Origin: Streptomyces sp. NBC_01294
Lineage (GTDB): Bacteria > Actinomycetota > Actinomycetes > Streptomycetales > Streptomycetaceae
Reading direction: 5' to 3'
Assembly (NCBI RefSeq): GCF_035917235.1
Contig: NZ_CP108423.1
Location: 8,027,501 to 8,091,500, forward strand
Length of the DNA stretch: 64,000 bases
Part shown: positions 46,435 through 54,951 of the stretch, one piece after another
How positions within the stretch are numbered: the first letter of the stretch is position 1
How the letters are laid out: each line of letters starts with the position of its first letter
The notes under the pieces: generated by a model
Seen by the model: only the letters and a program-made list of their open reading frames with translations
The model's database searches: none
Told to the model about the DNA's origin: nothing
Made by a program: the position numbers and the translations under genes

Positions 46435-46500
46435 CTTCCTTAGGGGAACCTCAAGATCACGCCCACACGGTCCGGGCGGCCCTGAGCGGTCCTATGCTCG
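46435..46500 (+). promoter_or_regulatory. promoter with direct-repeat box, redox operon
   Basis: The box CTTCCTTAGGGGAACCTCAAG (46435-46455) lies 56 bp before CCTATGCTCG (46491-46500), mirroring 44375-44440 in sequence and spacing. It has an 11-bp direct repeat, CCTTAGGGGAA / CCTCAAGATCA. The transcript would have a leader of about 120 bases before ATG 46629. Confidence 0.6.
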
Positions 46501-46628
46501 CGTCAGCCGAGCGGCCCTCGGCGCCCGGGCCCGACGGCCCCGGCGAACTGTCGGGCCGTCGGCTTCACCGAACCGGGAGGCGTTTCGCCCTTCCCGTCGT
46601 CCTCACCGTGCCTTGGGGTGTCTTCACC

Positions 46629-47396
46629 ATGACTTCTCGCATACTCCGACCCGTCCGCGCCGACCGCCGTGCGCAGCCCCGCTCCGCCGCGCCCCTCGGG
46701 GCGCGGCTGCCGCTGGTCGCCGCGGTCGTGGTCGCGGCCGGGCTGACGACCGCGTGCGGACCGTCCTCCCAGCCCGTCGGGTCCGCCGCGCAGTCCACAG
46801 CCGGACAGTCGTCGTCGGCCCTCCCCTCCGCGACGGCGTCCGCCTCCGCGTCCACGTCCGCCGAGGCGTCCCCGAGCGCGTCGGCCTCGCCGTCGGCGTC
46901 CGCCAGCGCCACCCCGTCCTCCTCGCCCACGCCCTCGCGCGCCAAGACCGGTTCGGCCGCCCCCAAGCCGTCCCGTACGTCCGCCGCGCCCGCGCCGGCA
47001 CGGATACCCGGGCCCGGCTACGACAGTTCGGCCGACGCGCAGAAGCAGATCGACGCGGCGCTGGCGGCGGCCAAGGCCGACGGCAGGATGGTGCTGCTCG
47101 ACTTCGGAGCCAACTGGTGCGGCAACTGCAAGGCGGCCGACAAGGTGTTCGCCCAGCCGCAGACGGCGGCGATCCTCGGAGCCTCGTACCACCTGGTCAA
47201 GATCGACATTGGCGGCAACAGCTCCGCCAACTCCGCGCTCCTGCGCAAGTACAGCCCCTCGGGCGGAAGCTACAAGATGCCCGTCCTGATCGTCGTCACG
47301 CCGTCCGGCACGGTCCGCACCGACACCCACGCCACGGGCAACCCCTCCCTGACCTCGGAGGGGATCAACTCCTTCCTGCGCCAGTGGGCGTCATGA
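46629..47396 (+). CDS. thioredoxin-like lipoprotein (DsbD-gamma-like)
   Basis: The 255-aa protein has a signal peptide with a probable lipidation Cys (LVAAVVVAAGLTTACGPSS), a long Ser/Ala/Pro linker, and a thioredoxin-fold domain with redox motif GANWCGNCKAADKVF, followed by HLVKIDIGG and MPVLIVVTPSG (cis-Pro). The NWCGNCK context resembles the DsbD gamma domain and thioredoxin_7 proteins. It acts outside the membrane, probably receiving electrons from the CcdA-like protein two genes down. Its TGA overlaps an ATG (ATGA). Confidence 0.8.
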   Translation: MTSRILRPVRADRRAQPRSAAPLGARLPLVAAVVVAAGLTTACGPSSQPVGSAAQSTAGQSSSALPSATASASASTSAEASPSASASPSASASATPSSSPTPSRAKTGSAAPKPSRTSAAPAPARIPGPGYDSSADAQKQIDAALAAAKADGRMVLLDFGANWCGNCKAADKVFAQPQTAAILGASYHLVKIDIGGNSSANSALLRKYSPSGGSYKMPVLIVVTPSGTVRTDTHATGNPSLTSEGINSFLRQWAS

Positions 47397-47429
47397 GACG
47401 ACCGGGCCAGGGAGGCCAGGAGGACCCGG

Positions 47430-48139
47430 GTGGCCAGGCAGACCCGGGAGACGGGGGACACCCGGGACACCCGGCGGCGGAATCCGCCGGGCCCCGCCCT
47501 GCCCGCGGGATGGCGCCGGATGCGGGTGCGCACCGCGGTCCTGGCGGCCTCGCGGCCGCGGCCGGCTGCGTCCTCGCCGCCGTCTGCACCGGCGCCGACG
47601 GCGGCAGTGGTGCCGAAGCCGGCAACAGTGCCGGGGCGCCGGCCGGGCAGGCGGGTGCGATCAGGGCCGCGGCGGCCGCCACGGTCGTGGACTCCGGCGC
47701 CAGGCCGGCCGCGCCCGCCCTGGCGGGCGACGACCTCGACGGGAAGCCGGTCAGCCTCGCCGAGTTCCGGGGCCACGTCGTCGTACTCAACGTCTGGGGA
47801 TCCTGGTGCGCCCCCTGCCGGGCGGAGGCCGACGACCTGGAGCGGCTCAGCCTGCAGACCCGGGCCGACGGGGTCCGGTTCCTCGGGATCAACACCCGCG
47901 ACCGGGACCGGGCGGCGGCGCAGTCCTTCGTACGCGCCCACGGCCTGGGCTTCCCCAGCCTGCACGATCCGAACGGGGAACTCCTGCTCCGCTTCCCGCC
48001 CGCGCTCCTGAACCCGCAGGCCATCCCCTCGACCCTCGTGATCGACCGGCGCGGACGCATCGCCGTCAGCATCGGGGGAGCCGTCACCGACGAAGAGCTG
48101 AGGCCCTTGCTCGCACGCGTGGTGGAGGAGGAGTCATGA
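47430..48139 (+). CDS. TlpA/ResA-like thiol-disulfide oxidoreductase (frameshifted)
   Basis: The catalytic domain is clear: PALAGDDLDGKPVSLAEFRGHVVVLNVWGSWCAPCRAEADDLERL (WCAPC), then INTRDRDRAAAQSFV and PSTLVIDRRGRIAVSIGG (cis-Pro). The N-terminus probably reads from GTG 47430 (AGGAGGAC upstream) as RVRTAVLAAS and, after one missing G at about 47551, AAAAGCVLAAVCTG, a signal or lipoprotein peptide. An alternative is ATG 47393 in the downstream frame, overlapping the previous stop. It keeps exported thiols reduced, for example in cytochrome c maturation. Confidence 0.8.
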
Positions 48140-48917
48140 CGACGGTCACGGGCTGGACGCTCGCCGCCGCCGACGCCCCCTCCCTCCTCCAGGGGACGCT
48201 GGCCGTCGCCGCTCCCGTGGCGTTCGTCGCGGGACTCGTCTCGTTCCTCTCGCCGTGCGTACTGCCGCTCGTACCGGGCTACCTCAGCTACGTGACCAGC
48301 CTGTCGGTCTCCGACCTGGCGGACGCCCGCGGAGGGCGCCGCAGCCTCATGGCGGCCGGCGCGGCGCTGTTCGTCCTGGGCTTCACGGCCGTCCTCGTCT
48401 CCGGGGGCGCCCTGTTCGGGTACTTCGGCCGGTCCCTGCTGGCCCACCAGGAGGTGGTCACCCAGGTGCTCGGCGTCTTCACCGTGCTGATGGGGCTGTC
48501 CTTCATGGGCCTCCTGCCGGGCTTCACACAGCGGGAGTTCCGCAGCCACCGGCGCCCCGCGCTCGGACTGGCCGGCGCCCCCTTGCTGGGGGCGGTGTTC
48601 GCGGTCGGCTGGACCCCCTGCATCGGCCCGACACTGGCCGCCGTACAGGCGCTGGCCTGGGCGAGGCCAGTGCGGCCCGCGGAGCCCTGCTGATGGCGGC
48701 CTACTGCCTCGGGCTGGGCCTGCCGTTCATCCTGGCCGCGCTGGCCTTCCGCCGGGCCCTGGGCGCCTTCGGCCTGGTCAAACGCCACTACCAGTGGGTT
48801 CTGCGGATCGGCGGCGGCCTGCTCGTGCTCGTCGGCGTGCTGCTGGCCACGGGCGTCGTGAACGACTTGGTGTACCGGCTGCAGTTGTGGAGCGCGGACT
48901 TCACCACCGCCTTCTAG
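48136..48917 (+). CDS. ccdA: CcdA-like membrane electron transporter (frameshifted)
   Basis: This is a six-TM CcdA/DsbD-beta protein of about 260 residues. Redox cysteines are in FLSPCVLPLVPGYLSY (TM1) and GWTPCIGPTLAAV (TM4). After a missing G near 48660 the last part reads ALLMAAYCLGLGLPFILAALAF and LRIGGGLLVLVGVLLATG. It passes electrons from cytoplasmic thioredoxin across the membrane to the TlpA-like and thioredoxin-like partners. ATG 48136 overlaps the TlpA stop (ATGA). Confidence 0.9.
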
Positions 48918-49002
48918 CTTCCAGGGCCGCTGTTCGCCCTGAAGACCAAGAACAGACCTGCTCGCTCCCCTGACACAGAGACACAGGAGCACAGAGACAC
49001 AG

Positions 49003-49611
49003 ATGAACGTGAACGCTTCCCTGCCCACACCGCGCATGGCGTCCCTCGGGCATTCCCGGAAGGCCCGCGTCGCGGCCGCCCTCCTCTCCTTCGCCGCGCT
49101 CACCGCATGCGGCGAGCAGCAGCAGCCCGCCAAGAGCGCCGCCGCGGACACCGCGGACACCGCGCCCACGACGCGCTTCAGCGAGAACGGGGTCACCGTC
49201 ACGCTCTCGGTGTCCGACTGGCAGGCCTCGAAGGGCACCCTGACCGCGGTCTTCACCCCTGAGGAGAAGGGTTTCCACCTCTACAGCACCGATCTGCCGC
49301 CCACCGGAATCGAGGGCGTGGGCAGACCGACCACCGTGGACGTCACCGGAATCCTCAAGGCGGACGGGAAACTGACGGCCGCCGCAGGCGTACGGACGAT
49401 CAGCGTGCCCGGCGTCGACGCCCCGGTCCCCGTCTATCCGGACGGCCCGGTCACCGCCACCCTGCCCATACACGCCGACGGCAACGGGGACGCGACGGTG
49501 CTGCTCGGCTACGCGAGCTGCAGCACGGAGCAGGGCTGCACGATTCCGGTCACGGACCGCCCCGTACACCTGCGCGTCACCGACGACGGCCCGACCTTCG
49601 GCGCCTCCTAG
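49003..49611 (+). CDS. lipoprotein with DsbD alpha-like domain
   Basis: The 202-aa protein has a lipobox-type signal (AALLSFAALTACGEQ) and an immunoglobulin-like beta domain (GFHLYSTDLPPTGIEGVGRPT, VTATLPIHAD) ending with two cysteines in GYASCSTEQGCTIPVTDRPV. Cys-x(5)-Cys followed by P-x-T/D is how the DsbD N-terminal (alpha) domain places its redox pair. With the neighbouring CcdA and thioredoxin-like proteins it completes a DsbD split into separate chains. ATG 49003 follows the CcdA gene by 85 bp. Confidence 0.7.
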   Translation: MNVNASLPTPRMASLGHSRKARVAAALLSFAALTACGEQQQPAKSAAADTADTAPTTRFSENGVTVTLSVSDWQASKGTLTAVFTPEEKGFHLYSTDLPPTGIEGVGRPTTVDVTGILKADGKLTAAAGVRTISVPGVDAPVPVYPDGPVTATLPIHADGNGDATVLLGYASCSTEQGCTIPVTDRPVHLRVTDDGPTFGAS

Positions 49612-49724
49612 CATCGGCCGCCCCCGCGTCGGCCCCCGCGCCCGCCCCCCGCCCCCGTCCCTCGCGAGCCGGTCCTCCGTCACCTGTCCACGACCTCCCC
49701 GGACTGAGCCCCTAAGGTGTCCCC

Positions 49725-50466
49725 ATGCCGAGCGTCCTGGTCGTGGAAGACGACCCCAGCATCCGCCAGTCACTCATCGAGGTCCTGGCGGAGCACGGGT
49801 ATGCCGTACGCAGCGTGGGCGACGGGTTCGGCGCCCTGCGCGAGGTCACCCAGATGCCCGTCGACGCGGTGGTCCTCGACCTGGGGCTGCCTCGATCTGG
49901 ACGGAGGCGACGCACTGCGCATGATCCGGGGCATCTCCTCCGTTCCCGTCCTGGTGGCCCACCGCCCGCGACGACGAGACGGAAATCATCAAGCTCCTCA
50001 ACGCCGCGCCGACGACTACCTGGTCAAGCCCTTCTCCGGGGGACAGCTCATCGCACGTCTCTCCGCCGTCCTGCGGCGCACCAGCCACGCGCCCGCCGCC
50101 CACACCGCGCATGGCGCCCACACCGGGCAGGGCTCGGGGCCGGCGCCGGCGGCCGAGCCGCTGCGCCCCGCCACCGTGGGCGAGCTGGCGGTGGACCCGG
50201 GTGCGCGCACCGCGCACCTGGCCGGCCGTGAGCTCCACCTCACCCGCCGGGAGTTCGACCTCCTGGCCTTCCTCGCCCACCACACCGGCCAGGTCGTCTC
50301 CAAACGCCGGCTGCTGACCGAGGTCTGGCGCGAGCCGTACGTGGACGACCAGACCGTCGACGTCCACCTGTCGTCCCTGCGCCGCAAGCTCGGCGAACGC
50401 GCGGCGGCCCCGCGCTACCTGCTGACCGTCCGCGGTGTCGGCATCAAACTGGTGGCGCCGCGTTGA
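49725..50466 (+). CDS. OmpR-family response regulator (frameshifted)
   Basis: The receiver domain reads LVVEDDPSIRQSLIEVLAEHGY and VVLDLGLP (phospho-Asp), then in other frames DLDGGDALRMIR, TARDDETEIIKLLNAG and DDYLVKPFSGGQLIARL. The winged helix is intact (LTRREFDLLAFLAHHTGQVVSKRRLL ending LLTVRGVGIKLVAPR). Shifts lie near 49895, 49962 and 50008. TAAGGT lies 6 bases before ATG 49725, close enough for a leaderless mRNA. It is the candidate regulator of the shared promoters upstream. Confidence 0.8.
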
Positions 50467-51871
50467 GACGTTCACTGGCCGGAGTGGCGCTCGCCGTCAC
50501 GTCCATGGTCGCCCTCTCCTTCCTCATACCCCTGGCCGCGCTGGTGATGTCGCTGGTCAAGGAGCAGAGCGTCACCGCGGCCGAGCAGCGCGCCGCAGCC
50601 CTGGCGCCCGTCCTCACGCTGACCACGGACCCGTCCGCCCTCCGGGAATCCGCCGCCAGCCTGGACGCGACCGAGCACCTGGTCGTCCACCTGCCGGACG
50701 CCCAGCCCCTCGGCAACTCCCAGGCCCCCAAGGCGCTGCTCGAACGGGCACAGCAGGGGCGCGAGTCCATCTCCCGGCAGATTCCCAGCGGCTGGATCTG
50801 CCTGCAGCCGGTGGTGCTCCCCGGAGACCGGGTCGCCGTCATCGAGAACTTCGTCCCCGAGGAGGAGCTGACCCGCGGGGTCAAGGCCTCCTGGGCGGTC
50901 ATGGTCCTCCTCGCCGTGGGTCTGATCGGCGGCTCGGTGCTGGTGGCCGACCGCCTCGGCTCGAAGGTCGTCAGGTCCTCGCAGCGGCTCGCGCAGGCTT
51001 CGCGCACGCTGGGGGAGGGCAACCTGGACACCCGAGTGGACCCCATGGGCCCCAAGGAACTGCGCGACGCGGGCGTCGCCTTCAACGCCATGGCCCACCG
51101 CATGACCGAGCTGCTCGCCATCGAACGCGAACTGGTCGCCGACCTGTCCCACCGGCTGCGCACCCCGCTGACCGCCCTGCACCTGGCGTCGGAGCGGATG
51201 GCCGGCACACCGGAGTCGGCCAGGGTCGAGGCGGCGGTGCACGCGCTGGAGACGGAACTCCAGGCCATCATCACCGCGGCACGGACCCCGCTCGCGGTCA
51301 GCCCCATGGGCCACGGCATGCGCAGCGGGGACACGACGACCACGGTCCAGCCCGCGCCCGGCGCGGGACCGTCCGGGCCCCGCTGCGAGGCCGCGGAGGT
51401 CGTCCGGCGCCGGACCTCCTTCTGGGCGGTCCTGGCCGAGCAGCAGGACCGGCCCTGTTCCCTGGACGTCACCCAGGAGCCCACGGCCGTCAGCCTCTCC
51501 GACGACGACATCGCCGCCGTCGTGGACGCGCTCATCGGCAACGTCTTCCGCCACACCGCGCCCGGAACCCCGTTCGGCGTCCGTGTCGTCCGCACCGCCC
51601 ATGCCGTGGAGCTGATCGTGGAGGACGCGGGCCGGGCATCCCCGAACCGGAGCGGGCCCTCTCCCGCGGGAGCAGCACCGGTTCCTCGGGGCTCGGCCTC
51701 GACATCGCCCGACGGGCCGCGGCCGTCACGGGCGGCTCGATGCATATCGCACAGGCCCCCCGGGGAGGCGCCCACATCACCGTGGCCTTCGCGCTCGCCC
51801 CATCGCCGCTGTCCGAGCGCAGACCACGCATGTCCCGACGGCGGCCCACGTGGCCGCGTCGGCGGTCGTGA
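50463..51871 (+). CDS. sensor histidine kinase (frameshifted)
   Basis: TTG 50463 overlaps the response regulator stop (TTGA). Two TM helices (VALAVTSMVALSFLIPLAALVM and AVMVLLAVGLIGGSVLVA) flank a periplasmic sensor of about 110 residues. HAMP (RVDPMGPKELRDAGVAFNAMAHRM), H-box (LVADLSHRLRTPLTALHLASE) and N-box (VVDALIGNVFRHT) follow. After a shift near 51635 come GIPEPERALSRG and GSSGLGLDIARRAA (G2). The total is about 468 residues. It pairs with the upstream OmpR protein. Confidence 0.85.
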
Positions 51872-52022
51872 CGGCGGTCGTGACGGGGCTCCCTCCGCGG
51901 GCTCCTTCCCGCTGCCGGCCGCCGGCGTTCATCCGGACGGCCGAGCAGCGCAAGCCACCGGCGCCCCGCCGGGTCAGGCTGTGGGCAAGGATCGTCACCA
52001 CCGCACAGACGAGGACCGCGCC

Positions 52023-52382
52023 ATGCCCCACAGCCGACGCATCCGACGCATCAGCATCATCGCGGGGGCCGCAGCAGTGCTGCTGAGCGCCACCGCCTGC
52101 TCGGGCCTGGGCCGGACCACCGTCGGCATGCTCAGCTTCCGCGGCCACGACTCGCCGATCGAGCTGAGCTACTCCAACACCCTGGTCAAGGGATGCCACA
52201 AGATCGCCATCCCGAAGGGAGCCACCCACGTCGAGAACAACACCCTCGTCGACATCGTCCTGTACCGGACGGAGAACTGCCGCGAGACCGAGCAGGCCGA
52301 CAGCATCTACGTGGCCACGACCCTCTCGGACGTAACGGCCCCCGCCAGCCGGCCCTGGCGCAGTTTCACCGTCGTCCACTGA
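52023..52382 (+). CDS. small lipoprotein
   Basis: The 119-aa protein has a basic start and lipobox LSATAC (ISIIAGAAAVLLSATACSG), then a beta-rich domain (IELSYSNTLVKGCHKIAIPKGATHVENNTL) with two further Cys that could pair. It follows the kinase on the same strand and may be part of the same regulon. No family is known to me. Confidence 0.6.
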   Translation: MPHSRRIRRISIIAGAAAVLLSATACSGLGRTTVGMLSFRGHDSPIELSYSNTLVKGCHKIAIPKGATHVENNTLVDIVLYRTENCRETEQADSIYVATTLSDVTAPASRPWRSFTVVH

Positions 52383-52628
52383 CTCCAGGCCGACCGTCCC
52401 GTGACGAAGGGCGCGGCGGCCCTTGTACCGCTCAGGGTGAAGCGGCGGCGTCGAGTCCCGGGCCCGGGTGGCCCTCACCGGGGCGGACCCCTCGCGGGGA
52501 GCCTTGGCACGCCCCGCCCGCTTCGATTTTCCTCCCGGCGGGCTCAGGGCGCGCGCTGGTCGAGAGGCCCCGTCGGACGCCGAGGCGTGCGACCCCGTCC
52601 GGCCGGGTGACGGGGAGATGATGTCGGC
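52383..52628. other. intergenic region
   Basis: I see no gene and no clear hairpin in this 246-bp gap. A GGGGAGATG lies upstream of ATG 52629 and is the probable ribosome-binding site of that gene. Confidence 0.4.
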
Positions 52629-52907
52629 ATGACAGATGAATCCAAGCGTCCTCTCAGCGAGCTCCACCCGGGCGAACCCGTCCGAGCGACCATCACGAGC
52701 CACCAGCCATGGGGCATCACGGCGGAACTCCGAGACTACGAGCCGGTCGGCGCATCACTCGACACCATCCGCCGCAGCGGCGAGCCGGGCGTCAGACGAC
52801 TGGCGCAGGACCTCCCGCCGGTGGGAACCACCGTCGAACTGGTCGTCGGCAGAGTGAGCTCCTGGGACTACGCACCGTGGATATGGGTGGACCTCACGAG
52901 CAACTGA
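52629..52907 (+). CDS. small S1/OB-like protein
   Basis: The 92-aa protein reads LHPGEPVRATITSHQPWGITAEL and LPPVGTTVELVVGRVSSWDYAPWIWVDL. The G-x-V...G-x-x-A/V rhythm resembles an S1/OB nucleic-acid-binding fold with the middle replaced. The function is unknown. ATG 52629 has GGGGAGATGATG shortly upstream. Confidence 0.5.
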   Translation: MTDESKRPLSELHPGEPVRATITSHQPWGITAELRDYEPVGASLDTIRRSGEPGVRRLAQDLPPVGTTVELVVGRVSSWDYAPWIWVDLTSN

Positions 52908-52975
52908 CAGCCCTGAGCGGGCCGTTGTCGTCTCCCGCTCGCCGCGGGCCGGAACCCCCGCGTCCGGGGTGCGGG

Positions 52976-53623
52976 TCAGGGCTTGGTCGACGTGAGGACA
53001 CCGATCTTGTCGAGGCGGTGTTCGGGATTGTTCTGCGCGTCCCGCCAGAAGTTGCCCGCCGCGTCGTCCTCGGGCGTCAGGCACGTGGTCACGGTGATCA
53101 TCGCGCGGGTCGGGGTCGCGCCGGGCGAGCCGGGGACCGCCGCGCGCTGCGCGTCGATGGAGGCCTGAGACCGGAAGGACGTCGTCCGGGTCGTGGTGAT
53201 CACGTACTGGTACGTCACGCCGCCGGCCGTCACGAACACGGACGCACCCGTCGGCAGCGACGGCAGGTTGCCCAGCGGCCCACCGGCCGAGATGCGGTGC
53301 CCGGTCACGATGTAGTTGCCCACGTCACCGGGTCCGACGCCGCCGCCGGGCCCGTACGGGCTGGCGGCAACGCCCCGGTCCTGGATACGGGTGCCCGGTG
53401 CGTCGTCGGGACTGCCCGGGTACGGGATCACGGGCAGCCCCGACACGCCGATTGCGGGAATCGACAACGTCGCCTGCTGGATGCCGGCGGCTGCCTGGAC
53501 GCGGGCCGCGGGCGCGGCGGACGTAGCCGCGGGCGCGCCGGGAGCGGTCAGCAGGACGGCGAGCGCGGCGCAGGCGAGCGCCATCGGCGCGGTACGGGAG
53601 GCGGTGCGCGGGTGCTGGGTCAT
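52976..53623 (-). CDS. class E/F-like sortase
   Basis: The 215-aa protein has a signal peptide (PMALACAALAVLLTAPGAPAA) and a sortase beta-barrel: ATLSIPAIGVSGLPV, GNYIVTGHR (catalytic His), TRAMITVTTCLT (catalytic Cys in a TTC variant of TLTTC) and HRLDKIGVL (probable catalytic Arg). Sortases attach LPxTG/LAxTG proteins to peptidoglycan. I see no substrate with a matching sorting signal nearby. Confidence 0.85.
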   Translation of the reverse strand: MTQHPRTASRTAPMALACAALAVLLTAPGAPAATSAAPAARVQAAAGIQQATLSIPAIGVSGLPVIPYPGSPDDAPGTRIQDRGVAASPYGPGGGVGPGDVGNYIVTGHRISAGGPLGNLPSLPTGASVFVTAGGVTYQYVITTTRTTSFRSQASIDAQRAAVPGSPGATPTRAMITVTTCLTPEDDAAGNFWRDAQNNPEHRLDKIGVLTSTKP

Positions 53624-53763
53624 GGCGGAGTCCGTGGGTCGGCCGGGGCCGCGCGGGGTCAGGCCGGCCCTGTTGCCTCTTCCAGCGTCGCACAGGGGAG
53701 CGCATGCGGCAGGGGCACGCAGTCGGTGGCAGCCGAGGGTTCAGGGCAGGGCCAGGATCAGGG

Positions 53764-54108
53764 TCAGGGCTGCGCCAGGTACCCGAAGAGGGTGTCGCGG
53801 CTGTGCCGGAGGGTGCTGATGCGCTCGTCCATGGCCGTCAACTCCCGGTCGAGGAGGGACCGGAGCTCCGCGCACCAGTGGAACCGCGGCTCCTCGCCCC
53901 GGATGCAGGGCAGCACCGAACGGATCACCTCGGTGGTCAGCCCCGCGTCCAGCAGCGCCCGCACCTGCCGCACGGTGACCACCGAGTCCTCGGCGTAGTC
54001 GCGGTACCCGTTCGGGCCGCGCCTCGCGTCGAGCAGTCCCTGCGCCTCGTAGTACCGCAGCAGCCGGGAGCTGACCCCGGTGCGCCGGGACAATTCGCCG
54101 ATCAGCAT
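53764..54108 (-). CDS. MerR-family transcriptional regulator
   Basis: The 114-aa regulator has LIGELSRRTGVSSRLLRYYEAQGLLDARRGPNGYRDYAEDSVVTVRQVRALLDAGLTTEVIRSVLPC, a complete MerR HTH, and a short coiled dimerisation helix. One Cys pair (LPCIRGEEPRFHWC) is present but does not match known metal loops. ATG 54108 is confirmed by the motif start. It is divergent from an FMN reductase gene whose promoter has MerR-type geometry. Confidence 0.9.
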   Translation of the reverse strand: MLIGELSRRTGVSSRLLRYYEAQGLLDARRGPNGYRDYAEDSVVTVRQVRALLDAGLTTEVIRSVLPCIRGEEPRFHWCAELRSLLDRELTAMDERISTLRHSRDTLFGYLAQP

Positions 54109-54129
54109 GTGACCTGCTCCCATCCGGAC

Positions 54130-54161
54130 TTGACCTTCACATTGATGTGAAGCCCTAACGT
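54130..54161 (+). promoter_or_regulatory. MerR-type long-spacer promoter and operator
   Basis: TTGACC (54130-54135) and TAACGT (54156-54161) are separated by 20 bp, longer than the usual 17. The spacer is filled by a perfect 18-bp palindrome, CTTCACATTGATGTGAAG (54135-54152). This is the layout on which MerR proteins act by untwisting DNA. It reads rightward to the reductase gene. Confidence 0.8.
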
Positions 54162-54254
54162 CGCCGCGTGAGCAGGCATTCCGCGGCCGGGTCCGTCCAC
54201 GCCGTCGCTCGCTCTGCCTCGCACCCCTACTCGATTTCGCGATGCTGGAGTGAC

Positions 54255-54884
54255 ATGTCTTCCTCTGATGTTCAGGACCACGGCTCGGCGGCGACTCCCC
54301 GTTCGTTCCTGTTCGTTCTCGGCAGTTCCCGCCCGGACGGCAACACCGAGATGCTCGCGCGGGCGGCCGCCGAACAGTTGCCCACCGGCGTCCCGCAGCG
54401 CTGGGTGGACCTGACCCGCCTGCCGCTGCCCGATTTCCAGGACGGGCGGCACGGAGACCGAGACCTGGCCGGTCGGGGAGAACGAGGAACTGCTCCGGCA
54501 GGCCACCCTGGAGGCGACCGACGTCGTCATCGTCTCGCCCTTGTACTGGTACACCCTGTCCGCGCACGCCAAGCGCTACCTCGACTACTGGTCGGGCTGG
54601 CTGACGGTGCCCGGTTCGGACTTCAAGGAGCGGATGGCGGGCCGGACCCTGTGGGGCGTGACCGTCATGTCGGACCACGACGAGGTCGTCGCCGACGGGC
54701 TGGTGACCAGCCTCAACCACTCGGCGGCCTACCTGCGGATGCGCTTCGGCGGGGTGCTGTTCGGCAACGGCTCGCGGCCCGGCCAGGTGCGGGGCGACGA
54801 GCGGCGGCCGTCCGCGCCAAGACCTTCTTCCAGCGGGAGGCCCCGCTCGCTCGGTTCCCCTACGAGGAGACGGACCGGCCGTAG
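54255..54884 (+). CDS. NADPH-dependent FMN reductase / flavodoxin-like (frameshifted)
   Basis: ATG 54255 has CTGGAG upstream. FLFVLGSSRPDGNTEMLARAAAEQL is the flavin phosphate loop, followed by LPLPDFQDGRH, then in another frame LLRQATLEATDVVIVSPLYWYTLSAHAKRYLDYW and RMAGRTLWGVTVM, then AKTFFQREAPLARFPYEE. Shifts lie near 54450 and 54800. It reduces quinones or flavins with NADPH. Control by the divergent MerR suggests induction by electrophiles or redox-active compounds. Confidence 0.8.
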   Translation: MSSSDVQDHGSAATPRSFLFVLGSSRPDGNTEMLARAAAEQLPTGVPQRWVDLTRLPLPDFQDGRHGDRDLAGRGERGTAPAGHPGGDRRRHRLALVLVHPVRARQALPRLLVGLADGARFGLQGADGGPDPVGRDRHVGPRRGRRRRAGDQPQPLGGLPADALRRGAVRQRLAARPGAGRRAAAVRAKTFFQREAPLARFPYEETDRP

Positions 54885-54951
54885 CCGACCGCACGGGCCG
54901 CACCGGAAGCGACGCCGCCCGGGCGCGGGGGGACCGGGCGGCGCCGCTTCC

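Noticed and set aside
49713..49724. Leaderless promoter for the response regulator gene
   Set aside because: TAAGGT is well placed as a -10, but I found no convincing -35; mentioned in the gene entry only.
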